Shown one piece after another: positions 56,558-64,000 of a stretch of 64,000 bases of DNA; the stretch's first letter is position 1, and each line of letters starts with the position of its first letter. The stretch spans positions 83,000-146,999 of the forward strand of contig NZ_VTPZ01000011.1 in assembly GCF_008638305.1 (NCBI RefSeq). The letters are read 5' to 3'. The notes under the pieces are model-generated. The model saw only the letters and a program-made list of their open reading frames with translations, had not been told where the DNA came from and ran no database searches. The stretch comes from Pseudomonas profundi. Its GTDB lineage: Bacteria > Pseudomonadota > Gammaproteobacteria > Pseudomonadales > Pseudomonadaceae. The translations under genes were made by a program, and so were the position numbers.

Positions 56558-58116
56558 CAGGATGGCTCCCGAAGCTGTGTGAGTCTGGACAGGAATCCCG
56601 CAACAGCGCGTGTATCAACAAGACGATAATGCGCAGCCGTAACACAGGGTTCGGCGGCGACCAGAATGCCAATACCGTTTCGCTCCCGCAACGCGATAAA
56701 GGCGTCTTCGTCGGTCTCGTCATCGCCCAGGTAGATCGGTATTACCTGGCCGGGGCGGTCAAGATCAAGTGCGTCCAGCAGCCAGCCCAGTGCCTTACCT
56801 TTATCCCAGGCCAGGCTTGGTCGTAGCTCGAATATTTTCTTGCCGCCAGCCCGGCGCAACACCGGAGCGACTTGCGCAATCGCCGCATCGACTGCTGCAC
56901 TGACGGTTTCGACGTTCACATCCGCAACCAGCCGATAATGCACGGCTATGGCGTAGCGCTTGCGTTCTACCAACGCACCATCAATCGGCGCGAGCTTGTC
57001 TCGCAGATGTTTTTCGGCCAGATCCAGCGCAGGAATAACACCTTCGGCCTGCCTGTTTTCCATGCGTAAGCCGTTAGGGCCTTTGATATCGAAGCCGTGG
57101 CTCCCAGCGTATATCAGGTTTTCAAGGCCAACCAATTGCTCTACATCCTGGCGGTCACGGCCGCTGATAATCGCTACGGTGTGCCGCTCGGCCAACTGGA
57201 CCAGCGTTGCGCGGGTCGCGTCGCTCAGGACAGCCAGCTCGGGGCGGTCAACGATCGGCGTGAGGGTTCCATCGTAATCAAGGAAGATGGCCGGCTTCGC
57301 GCGTTCCAGCCGCTTGGCGATATCGCTGAACTTTGCCAGGGCATCGGGCAGAGACGATTCGATACATGTGCCCGACAGAACGACCTCCTCCAGATCATCT
57401 ACAACTTCATGTGCGCCACATTCGAGGAGTTGGTCGCGCAACGTACCGCTGCGGTCTATACCGATAACCAGACGGTAACCCGCGTCGCGCGCTGATCGAA
57501 CGCCGGACAGCGCATCTTCGACACCAAGCGCTTGCTGCGGCGGCACGCCCAATAATTCAATCGCTTTCTCGAAGATATCCGGATGCGGCTTGCCCTTGAG
57601 CCCAAGACGGGTCGATTCCACGCCATCCACTCGCGCGTCGAACAGATCGCATAATCCGGTCTTTTCCAGTATGACCAGGGCGTTCTCGCTCGACGTGACA
57701 AGGGCGGTTTTCAGACCGCGTTCGCGGAATTTGCGGATAAGCGCAACCGTGGTGTCGAATATCTCGATCTCGCCTTGCTCGAGGAGCTTTTTGAACAACA
57801 TATTCTTGCGGTTCCCGAGACCACAAATGGTTTCCTCGTCAGGCGAATCTTCAGGCGTACCGTACGGCAGCCCTATGCAACGGGATTCGAGAAAGCTTGT
57901 GACGCCTTGATAGCGGGGCTTGCCATCGACGTAGCGAAGGTAATCGGTGTGAACATCGAAGGGCAGAAAAGGATCGCCCCCCTGCGCGGCCCTCTCGAAA
58001 AGATAGGAGTCGAACAATGCCTTCCAGGCAGCGCTATGGACTGTGGCGGTTCGTGTAACCACCCCGTCCAGGTCAAATACAGCGGCACGGAATGCTGCGG
58101 TTTCGATGGTAACCAT
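56557..58116 (-). CDS. Beta-phosphoglucomutase-like HAD fused to OtsB trehalose phosphatase
   Basis: A 519-residue fusion of two HAD domains. Residues 1-245 are beta-phosphoglucomutase-like (FDLDGVVTR at 14-22, TSSENA, KGKPHPDIFEKA, GVEDALSG). Residues 265-515 are OtsB-like (FLDYDGTLTP at 278-287, ISGRDR, YAGSHGFDIKG, YLGDDETDEDAF). The first would turn beta-glucose-1-phosphate into glucose-6-phosphate and the second would dephosphorylate trehalose-6-phosphate. Domain order and total size with the next gene (519+802) fit mycobacterial OtsB1 (Rv2006, about 1327 residues), as I recall it. The stop/start overlap with the GH65 gene is 1 bp. Confidence 0.88.
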   Translation of the reverse strand: MVTIETAAFRAAVFDLDGVVTRTATVHSAAWKALFDSYLFERAAQGGDPFLPFDVHTDYLRYVDGKPRYQGVTSFLESRCIGLPYGTPEDSPDEETICGLGNRKNMLFKKLLEQGEIEIFDTTVALIRKFRERGLKTALVTSSENALVILEKTGLCDLFDARVDGVESTRLGLKGKPHPDIFEKAIELLGVPPQQALGVEDALSGVRSARDAGYRLVIGIDRSGTLRDQLLECGAHEVVDDLEEVVLSGTCIESSLPDALAKFSDIAKRLERAKPAIFLDYDGTLTPIVDRPELAVLSDATRATLVQLAERHTVAIISGRDRQDVEQLVGLENLIYAGSHGFDIKGPNGLRMENRQAEGVIPALDLAEKHLRDKLAPIDGALVERKRYAIAVHYRLVADVNVETVSAAVDAAIAQVAPVLRRAGGKKIFELRPSLAWDKGKALGWLLDALDLDRPGQVIPIYLGDDETDEDAFIALRERNGIGILVAAEPCVTAAHYRLVDTRAVAGFLSRLTQLREPS

Positions 58117-58246
58117 ACTCGCCCCCTGACTTGGCAGCTGGCATCAATAGGTGCCAATGGAGTGTAGTCGTTCCGAGCAATCTTACTATCGAATGGCCGG
58201 CTGGTCGCGGCGGTTTCGCCAATGCTCGTCCGCGATCCTTAGCCCA

Positions 58247-60025
58247 TTATTCAGCGGTCATTCCCTGCGTCTGTAGGCGCCACAGGGTATCGAACTCACC
58301 AGCCAGGTTGCGCAACTCCTGGGGCGAGCCATCCTCCACAAGCTGTCCGTTCTTGAGCACAATGATCCGGTCGAAGGCGCCCAAGGTAGAAAGCCGGTGG
58401 GCCACAGCAATCACGGTACGGTTCTGCACCAGATTATTGAGTGCGACCTGAATCTCCGCTTCCGACTGGGTATCCAGCGCCGAGGTTGCCTCATCCAGGA
58501 CCAGGATCGGGGCATTCTTGAGAAATGCCCGGGCAATCCCGAGACGCTGCCGCTGCCCCCCGGAAAGCATCACCCCCCTCTCTCCTACCTGCGTGTCATA
58601 ACCCTGGGGAAGCTCACGGATAAACTCGTCGCAGAATGCCTGACGCCCAGCTTCGAAAACTTCGCCGTCAGTGGCATCGGGGCGGCCATAGCGAATGTTC
58701 TCGCGAATACTGCGGTTGAACAACGCGGTCTCCTGCGGAACAACGGCGATTTTCTCACGCAGGCTGTCCTGGCTGACGCTGCGTATATCCTGCCCGTCAA
58801 TGAGGATGCGTCCGCTCTGCACGTCGTCCAGGCGCTGGATGAGGTTGATCAGTGTGGATTTACCGGCCCCGGAAGGTCCGACGATTCCCACTTTCTGGTC
58901 CGGGTTGATAAGCAGGCTGAAACCATCGAATACCCGACGGTTTCCAGGATAGCTGAAGCTTATGTTATCGAACTGGATTTCGCCTTCCGCTAACGCCAGA
59001 GGGGCGGCCGGGTCTTTGAGCCCATGGGGTTGCACAATGATGCGCAAAGTGTCATCGATCGCCCCGATCTGCTGCGTGGTATCAACCAACGCCAAAGCCA
59101 GATCACGCGAGCCATGCAGTATCCGAAAAGTCAGCGCGCTGACTAGCACCACATCGCCCGCGGTAACCTGGCCCGACGACCATAGCGATATGGCCCAGAT
59201 CAACATCCCGCCAGCCATTACCGCAAGGCATATGTCATGTAGAACGCGGGCCTTTTCGAGATACATCCAGCTTCGGCGCTGAGCCAGGGCTTCATAGCCA
59301 ATCTCCGCAGCCAGACGCTCGCTTTCCCTGTCTCGGGCCGAAAAGGCCTTGATCGTCCAGACGTTGGACACGGCATCAACCAGTTCCCCGCCCACTCGCG
59401 CAGCTTGCGCCGCGAACCGCTGATGCTTGGCGCGCCCCTGGATTCCGAAGCCAGTGATCAACGCGGCGACAATGGCGACAAATAGAACGAGTGCTACAGC
59501 CATGCGCCAGTCCACCGTGAACAGCAATACCACGGCGCCGAGAAAATCGACTATTGGAGGTATGATTTTCCACGCAAGCCCGCCGTAAATCGCTCCTGCC
59601 GAGGCACCGAGTGCCGAAATACGGTTCCCCAGCGACCCGGCAAAATGCTCGTGAAAATATCGCATCGGGTGTCCGGTGAGATGCTTGAACAGATCTACCC
59701 GAATATCCACGACACTAGCGATGACGGCGCGACACCCGAGCCAGCCGCCTAACCGCCAGAGTACGTTTTCGATAACTATCAGGCTCAGAAACAATGTCAG
59801 AGGAAACCACACCGAGGCAGTCGCCCGGTTACCTTCCGCCATCGCATCAACCAGCAGCTTCATCCCGTACTGTACGGCAACAGCGCACCCAGCCGCCCCC
59901 ACAATCAGTAAAAACAATCCTCCGAAATGCCACGGCCGCTGGACGATGTAGTGCCAGAGGAATGCCACCGGCCGATTGGGTAATGTGGGCTCGGAAATCG
60001 TGGCTGGGCTTTCGAAACTATTCAT
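58247..60025 (-). CDS. ABC exporter with fused membrane and ATPase domains
   Basis: A 592-residue ABC transporter of the exporter type: six transmembrane helices (about residues 25-320), then Walker A GPSGAGKST, Q-loop VPQETALFN, signature LSGGQRQRLGIARAF and Walker B ILVLDEATSALD. Homodimers export lipids, glycolipids or small molecules. It overlaps the glycosidase gene by 8 bp and is in the same operon as glf and a glycosyltransferase, which suggests it moves a galactofuranose-containing glycolipid or oligosaccharide. Confidence 0.9.
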   Translation of the reverse strand: MNSFESPATISEPTLPNRPVAFLWHYIVQRPWHFGGLFLLIVGAAGCAVAVQYGMKLLVDAMAEGNRATASVWFPLTLFLSLIVIENVLWRLGGWLGCRAVIASVVDIRVDLFKHLTGHPMRYFHEHFAGSLGNRISALGASAGAIYGGLAWKIIPPIVDFLGAVVLLFTVDWRMAVALVLFVAIVAALITGFGIQGRAKHQRFAAQAARVGGELVDAVSNVWTIKAFSARDRESERLAAEIGYEALAQRRSWMYLEKARVLHDICLAVMAGGMLIWAISLWSSGQVTAGDVVLVSALTFRILHGSRDLALALVDTTQQIGAIDDTLRIIVQPHGLKDPAAPLALAEGEIQFDNISFSYPGNRRVFDGFSLLINPDQKVGIVGPSGAGKSTLINLIQRLDDVQSGRILIDGQDIRSVSQDSLREKIAVVPQETALFNRSIRENIRYGRPDATDGEVFEAGRQAFCDEFIRELPQGYDTQVGERGVMLSGGQRQRLGIARAFLKNAPILVLDEATSALDTQSEAEIQVALNNLVQNRTVIAVAHRLSTLGAFDRIIVLKNGQLVEDGSPQELRNLAGEFDTLWRLQTQGMTAE

Positions 60026-61172
60026 GGCCGAGGCTGGTTAATATGGCCGGCACGAGTAAGGGATCGAAGCGCGCCTGCTGGGTTTTTAACCCTTCTGCCA
60101 GACCCTGATGTATCGGGCGCTTGCCATCAGCGTCCGGAAAGCCGAAAAGGCCCACCGGACAGTGACGTTCGTCCGTCCAACCCGGATAATCCACTATGGG
60201 ATACAGGCAGATTCCTTCAACAGGAACGCCGTGCTGCATGGCCAGCCAGACCTGCTCGCCAACATAGCGCAACCAGTCTCCACGCAAGTCCCCTTCTGCG
60301 CCGGTCTCCGCCACTAGCAGCGGCCGTTTGTAGCGGTGATATATCTCGCTCAGGATGCCCCTCAACGGACGATAATCGGGGCTGCCCCGCTCAATCACCG
60401 GTCCGTTGAGATACCACTGATTATCGGAGTAATAATTGACCCCGATGATATCCAGATAGTGCGGCGCGCCGCCCAGTCCAGGCCATAGTTCACCGCAAAG
60501 CATATCCCACACCTGGAACTGGGAGAGGCGGAAGTTCTCCGCGTCGCGCACCGGACCAGGACGGTCATTCGAAGCGATGACATGAATTGCAGGGTCGACC
60601 TGAACAAAACGTGCGCGAGGATCGACCGCGCGTATCGCGTCCATAGCTGCGATAGTTGCTCTGATTAACTGGTGTTTAAGTTCAAAGCCGCGCCCGCGGG
60701 CCATCGGATTGAAATAGGCTTCGTCTCCCCCCGCCCATGACCAAAAGGAGATTTCGTTGAGCGGCGAGTAGTACGGTACCGCGTCAGACTCGTCTTTCAC
60801 CAGCTTCGCAACAGAAGCAGCGTAGCGTGCAAAGCGCTCGACAAATTCTGGTCGCCAGATATCGATGTGATCCGGCCAGCCGTAGTGGCAGAGATCCCAG
60901 ATCACCTGCGTCCCCTGACGCTCCGCTGCCCTTAACATGGGTAAAAAACTGGACCAGTCGTATCGCCCGGTCGAGGATTCAATGAGGTGCCAGCGCAGAC
61001 CGTCGCGCACGCTGTTAATGCCGAACTGATGTAACAGCGCATAATCCTGCGAAGCCCATTGTTCGTGCCCGGTGGCATCCAGCATGTCGAGACGTCGGCC
61101 ATCACTGCGCCTGTGGTTCGAGCATTCGAACCCGCCCAGTAAAAAACTTTCGAACAGACTTGGCTGGTGCAT
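60018..61172 (-). CDS. Clan GH-A glycoside hydrolase (GH1-like)
   Basis: A 384-residue TIM-barrel glycosidase. The probable acid/base Glu lies in YSPLNEISFWSW and the nucleophile Glu in LLVAETGAEGD, at the ends of strands 4 and 7 as in clan GH-A. It opens GFECSNHRRSDGRRLDM and has no signal peptide, so it acts in the cytoplasm. It is shorter than ordinary GH1 enzymes (about 450). It lies 11 bp after glf. Whether it hydrolyses or transglycosylates is unknown. Confidence 0.77.
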   Translation of the reverse strand: MHQPSLFESFLLGGFECSNHRRSDGRRLDMLDATGHEQWASQDYALLHQFGINSVRDGLRWHLIESSTGRYDWSSFLPMLRAAERQGTQVIWDLCHYGWPDHIDIWRPEFVERFARYAASVAKLVKDESDAVPYYSPLNEISFWSWAGGDEAYFNPMARGRGFELKHQLIRATIAAMDAIRAVDPRARFVQVDPAIHVIASNDRPGPVRDAENFRLSQFQVWDMLCGELWPGLGGAPHYLDIIGVNYYSDNQWYLNGPVIERGSPDYRPLRGILSEIYHRYKRPLLVAETGAEGDLRGDWLRYVGEQVWLAMQHGVPVEGICLYPIVDYPGWTDERHCPVGLFGFPDADGKRPIHQGLAEGLKTQQARFDPLLVPAILTSLGHE

Positions 61173-61183
61173 GGGTATTTCCT

Positions 61184-62449
61184 CTAGCTTCCCTGCCGAG
61201 CCGTACTGGGACGCGGAGCCGTAGTGTCGCCCACGGCCGTTCCTGCGTCAGTTCTCTCTTCGATACGCTTGTAAAGCGCCAAAGCCTGGCCCACTACCTG
61301 ATCCATGTTGTAGTACTTGTAAGTTCCGAGCCGCCCCAGGAAAGTCACGTTGGCAACCGTATCAGCGAGCGTCTGATAACGCCTGTAAAGTTCGGCATTC
61401 TGTGGCCGGGGCACCGGGTAGTACGGGTCACCATCGTCCGATGGAAATTCATAGGAGATACTGGTCTTGCGGTGAACCTGACCCGTCAGATGCTTGTACT
61501 CGCTGATGCGCGTATAAGGAACGCTTTCGTCCGGATAATTCACAACTGCGACCGGTTGAAAATGCTCCTGGTCCAGCGTCCGATGTTCGAATTTCAGCGA
61601 TCGGTAAGGTAATTTGCCGAACCTATAATCAAAAAACTCGTCGATCGGGCCGCAATATATCAAGTGATCAAAGGCGACTTCGTCCCGAATCTCGCAATAA
61701 TCGGTGTTCAGCATTATCTTGATGTTCGGATGATTCAGCATGGCCTCGAACATTCTGGTATAGCCATGCTTCGGCATCTGCTGAAAGGTGTCGTTGAAAT
61801 AGCGGTCGTCCGTATTGGTACGCGTTGGCACTCGGGAAGTCACCATTCTATCCAGCTGCGACGGGTCCAGGCCCCACTGTTTGCGAGTATAACCGCAGAA
61901 GAATTTTTGATATAACTCGCGCCCGATCTGGCTTATAACGACGTCTTCGCTTGTTTTGATATCCTGGACAGGCTCAGCTTTTGAAGAGAGAAACTCGGCG
62001 GCCTCGGCATCGCTTGCCAGGTTCAGTTCATACAGTTTGTTTAAAGTCGTTCTATTAATCGGTATGGGTAGCAACTGCTCATCTACCTGCGCAAGAACCC
62101 GGTGCTCATAGGATCGCCATTGGGTAAATCGGGAAAGATAATCCACTATCCGCCGGGAATTGGTGTGGAAGATATGTGGGCCGTAGCGGTGGATCAATAC
62201 CCCCGCATCGTCGTAGAAATCATATGCATTTCCGCCAATATGCGGCCGTCTGTCGACAACCAGCACACGCTTATTCAATCCTGCAGCGAGGCGCTCGGCG
62301 ATAACGCTGCCAGCAAAACCAGCGCCAACTACGAGGTAATCGAAGCTGGCGGCCCGGTTAGGCTTAAGCTCCTTGAGATTCAGCGTTTGGGAACTGGAGC
62401 CACCAGAAAGGGGGCTGGAAACATCATCGAGTGCTCTTATATCTCGCAT
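61184..62449 (-). CDS. glf: UDP-galactopyranose mutase
   Basis: A 421-residue flavoenzyme that interconverts UDP-galactopyranose and UDP-galactofuranose. FAD-binding GAGFAGSVIAERLA is near residue 43, followed by VVDRRPHIGGNAYDF, RYGPHIFHTNSRRI, and FFCGYTRKQWGLDP and RYFNDTFQQMPKHGYTRMF of the UGM active site. The first 34 residues are an extra tail. It overlaps the glycosyltransferase gene by 13 bp and precedes the glycosidase. Confidence 0.94.
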   Translation of the reverse strand: MRDIRALDDVSSPLSGGSSSQTLNLKELKPNRAASFDYLVVGAGFAGSVIAERLAAGLNKRVLVVDRRPHIGGNAYDFYDDAGVLIHRYGPHIFHTNSRRIVDYLSRFTQWRSYEHRVLAQVDEQLLPIPINRTTLNKLYELNLASDAEAAEFLSSKAEPVQDIKTSEDVVISQIGRELYQKFFCGYTRKQWGLDPSQLDRMVTSRVPTRTNTDDRYFNDTFQQMPKHGYTRMFEAMLNHPNIKIMLNTDYCEIRDEVAFDHLIYCGPIDEFFDYRFGKLPYRSLKFEHRTLDQEHFQPVAVVNYPDESVPYTRISEYKHLTGQVHRKTSISYEFPSDDGDPYYPVPRPQNAELYRRYQTLADTVANVTFLGRLGTYKYYNMDQVVGQALALYKRIEERTDAGTAVGDTTAPRPSTARQGS

Positions 62450-63621
62450 TTAATTTTCTCCATCATCAGCTCCCAGGTGTGGTCCCAGGACATATCCCCC
62501 AATACAGCGTCGGCAGCGTCACAGAGTTTTTCTGGGTCGCTTGCGATCACCAACGCCTTTTGCACCGACTCGACAAAGCGGTCCGGGGAGTCTGCGATGT
62601 ACACAACCTCCGTATCTCCGTATGTACGGACCACATCCTTGATGGGCGTGGACACCACCGGACAACCGCCGGCCAGAAATTCCGGCGTTTTCGTTGGGCT
62701 GATGAAACGAGTAGATTCGTTCAACGCGAATGGCATGATGGCCACGTCCCAACCTGCCAGATACTCAGGCAATTCGTCGTAGGTTTTGGCGCCTAGATAA
62801 TGAAGATTGGACCGCTGCGGGAGGCTGGCTGGATCAATCTTGACCACAGGCCCTACCAGCACGATGTGCCATTCCGGACGAAGATCTGCAATTTTCTCCA
62901 CCAAATAGATATCCAGCCGCTCGTCAATGACGCCATAGAATCCAAGACGTGGCCGTGGAATATCAGCCTGATCGAAGGGTTCAGTTTGAATATGCCGTGC
63001 AGAAGAGAAATGAGCGATGTCCACGCTGCTTGGGAACGCATGTACGTTGCTGTGGAAATCCCGTTTAGCCTCCCACAAGCTGTAGCCGCCAGTAAAAACC
63101 AGATCCGCGCGTCGCAACAATTCCTGTTCGCGCTGGATCATTTCAAGCGGTGCACCGCGGAATGCCGAAAGCTCATCCATGCAATCATAAATCGTCAGCC
63201 GAGGACGCAGCCCATCGGTGATATTCAATGCCATCGGGGTATAGAACCACAGGACTGGTTCCTCCACACCTAGCCTGGAAAGATAGTCTTCAAGAAGGTC
63301 ACGTTGCAGGCGTTGAACCACCGTTTCTGTGCAACCGCGAGGAAGATGCGGCACCAACACCTGGACGCCCTTTTCTTCCGGCCGCACTTCCAGCCAGGCC
63401 TGTATGTCATCCGTTACCATTGGTTCTTCAAAAAAAAGGACATTGAAGTCATGGGCGAATCGACACATCAGATGTTGCGGACGCTGGTAGACGAAGTTCC
63501 ACCGCAGATGGGACATAACCAGAAGAGTGGGTAAATCGTTGGTAAATGGCAGGCCAGTAGCGGTCAGGCCCGAATTGCGAGATTTACCGATATTGGTTTG
63601 GTAGGGACCTGCCCAACTCAT
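62437..63621 (-). CDS. Glycosyltransferase (GT-B type) of the glf cluster
   Basis: A 394-residue GT-B glycosyltransferase: N-terminal NDLPTLLVMSHLRWNFVYQRPQHLM, a central YDCMDELSAFRGAP, and a C-terminal donor-binding region with GFYGVIDERLD, PYLAGWDVAIMPF-like text and SPTKTPEFLAGGCPVVST, which carries the usual E. This pattern is common in proteins adjacent to, or fused with, UGM. The start at 63621 is chosen because GAGGG lies 7 bp upstream; the longer frame has no ribosome-binding site. It is the first gene of the cluster. Confidence 0.87.
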   Translation of the reverse strand: MSWAGPYQTNIGKSRNSGLTATGLPFTNDLPTLLVMSHLRWNFVYQRPQHLMCRFAHDFNVLFFEEPMVTDDIQAWLEVRPEEKGVQVLVPHLPRGCTETVVQRLQRDLLEDYLSRLGVEEPVLWFYTPMALNITDGLRPRLTIYDCMDELSAFRGAPLEMIQREQELLRRADLVFTGGYSLWEAKRDFHSNVHAFPSSVDIAHFSSARHIQTEPFDQADIPRPRLGFYGVIDERLDIYLVEKIADLRPEWHIVLVGPVVKIDPASLPQRSNLHYLGAKTYDELPEYLAGWDVAIMPFALNESTRFISPTKTPEFLAGGCPVVSTPIKDVVRTYGDTEVVYIADSPDRFVESVQKALVIASDPEKLCDAADAVLGDMSWDHTWELMMEKIKCEI

Positions 63622-63963
63622 ATTGCACCCTCGATCAACGATCAGCCGGTGCCTACCGGATCCACTATCCAGGCGCACGGCGCTAAGAAGTCAGCGCAGC
63701 CATGCGCAGATAGGTAGACCCGATGAGATAAGAAGTACTTGTCCCAGTCGCGACAACACATCAACAGCTCTGTGGGAAGCAACACCCATACCACGGGCGC
63801 CTAGCTTATTGACGCAGCGAACAGGAATCGGTTCCCTGGCGTTGAAAGGTTTCGAATCAGGCTAGCAAGGGCCGATTCGTCAACAGGCATAGCGCTTTAG
63901 GCTGCTGAGCGTTCTAGAATTGCCTCAGGTCAGCACCCTCCCGTATTTTCCAGGCGCACAAAA
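63622..63963. other. Upstream region of the glf cluster
   Basis: About 340 bp with no gene. It should contain the minus-strand promoter of the glycosyltransferase-glf operon. I see no FNR box, sigma-54 site or other recognisable operator here. Confidence 0.5.
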
Positions 63964-63997
63964 GAACACCCCGACCTGTCTCCAGATCGGGGTGTTC
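63964..63997 (-). terminator. Terminator for a gene beyond the right edge
   Basis: GAACACCCCGA (63964-63974) pairs with TCGGGGTGTTC (63987-63997). On the minus strand the stem is followed by TTTTGTG, so it should end a minus-strand gene lying to the right of the window. Confidence 0.75.
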
Positions 63998-64000
63998 TCG

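Overview
The window reads as chromosomal DNA of a denitrifying, probably marine or halophilic, member of the Pseudomonadaceae. A Halopseudomonas-type organism is my guess from gene content, not a proven assignment. Supporting signs are NarX/NarL and DNR-type regulators of pseudomonad length, a clade I nos cluster, the gacA-uvrC-pgsA-tRNA(Gly-Cys-Leu) block, a propionyl-CoA synthetase, an Na+/solute symporter pair and a very typical trimethylamine monooxygenase.

Layout. 1-23 kb is a denitrification island. It starts with a left-truncated NorQ/CbbQ-like ATPase and its NorD-like VWA partner, then a dnr-type regulator, a DUF454 membrane protein and a His-rich periplasmic DnrO-like protein. A 149-bp tandem repeat follows. 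The nos genes nosR-Z-D-F-Y-L lie on the minus strand. On the plus strand come norQ-norC-norB-(polyferredoxin)-norD-norE-norF and then narX-narL. 23-29.5 kb continues the anaerobic theme on the minus strand: a DGC-domain protein, the O2-independent ubiquinone genes ubiU-ubiV-ubiT, an acyl-CoA dehydrogenase, a DUF411 protein and a three-domain copper nitrite reductase. 29.7-38 kb is core genome: three tRNAs, pgsA, uvrC, gacA, prpE, a cNMP/CBS/DUF294 protein and a DnaQ-like exonuclease. 38-50 kb holds a FadL porin, an AlcB-type acetyltransferase, a sodium/solute symporter pair, tmm, a Rad50/Mre11-like pair, a zinc alcohol dehydrogenase and yebG with an SOS box. 50-63.6 kb is a sugar and polysaccharide region on the minus strand. 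It has a nitroreductase-flippase-pyruvyltransferase operon, and a glycosyltransferase-glf-glycosidase-ABC exporter-HAD/OtsB-GH65 cluster.

How the parts work together. Six good FNR/DNR boxes (TTGAY-N4-RTCAA) and one near-match mark what looks like one oxygen/NO regulon: dnr itself, the dnrO-like gene, nosR, the DGC gene, ubiUVT, nirK and probably the DUF411 gene. The nor operon is different. Upstream of norQ there is no good DNR box but a textbook sigma-54 promoter preceded by three GT-N7-AC motifs, two of them inside a 32-bp imperfect palindrome. This suggests NO-dependent NorR control of nor. NirK makes NO, NorCB reduces it to N2O and NosZ reduces that to N2. UbiUVT would keep ubiquinone supplied without O2, and NarXL would add nitrate sensing.

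The best candidate for an undescribed system is the cluster at 54.1-63.6 kb. A UDP-galactopyranose mutase, glycosyltransferase, clan GH-A glycosidase and ABC exporter are packed with a beta-phosphoglucomutase-like/OtsB fusion and a GH65 phosphorylase. The last two together look like a split form of the single large mycobacterial OtsB1-type protein.
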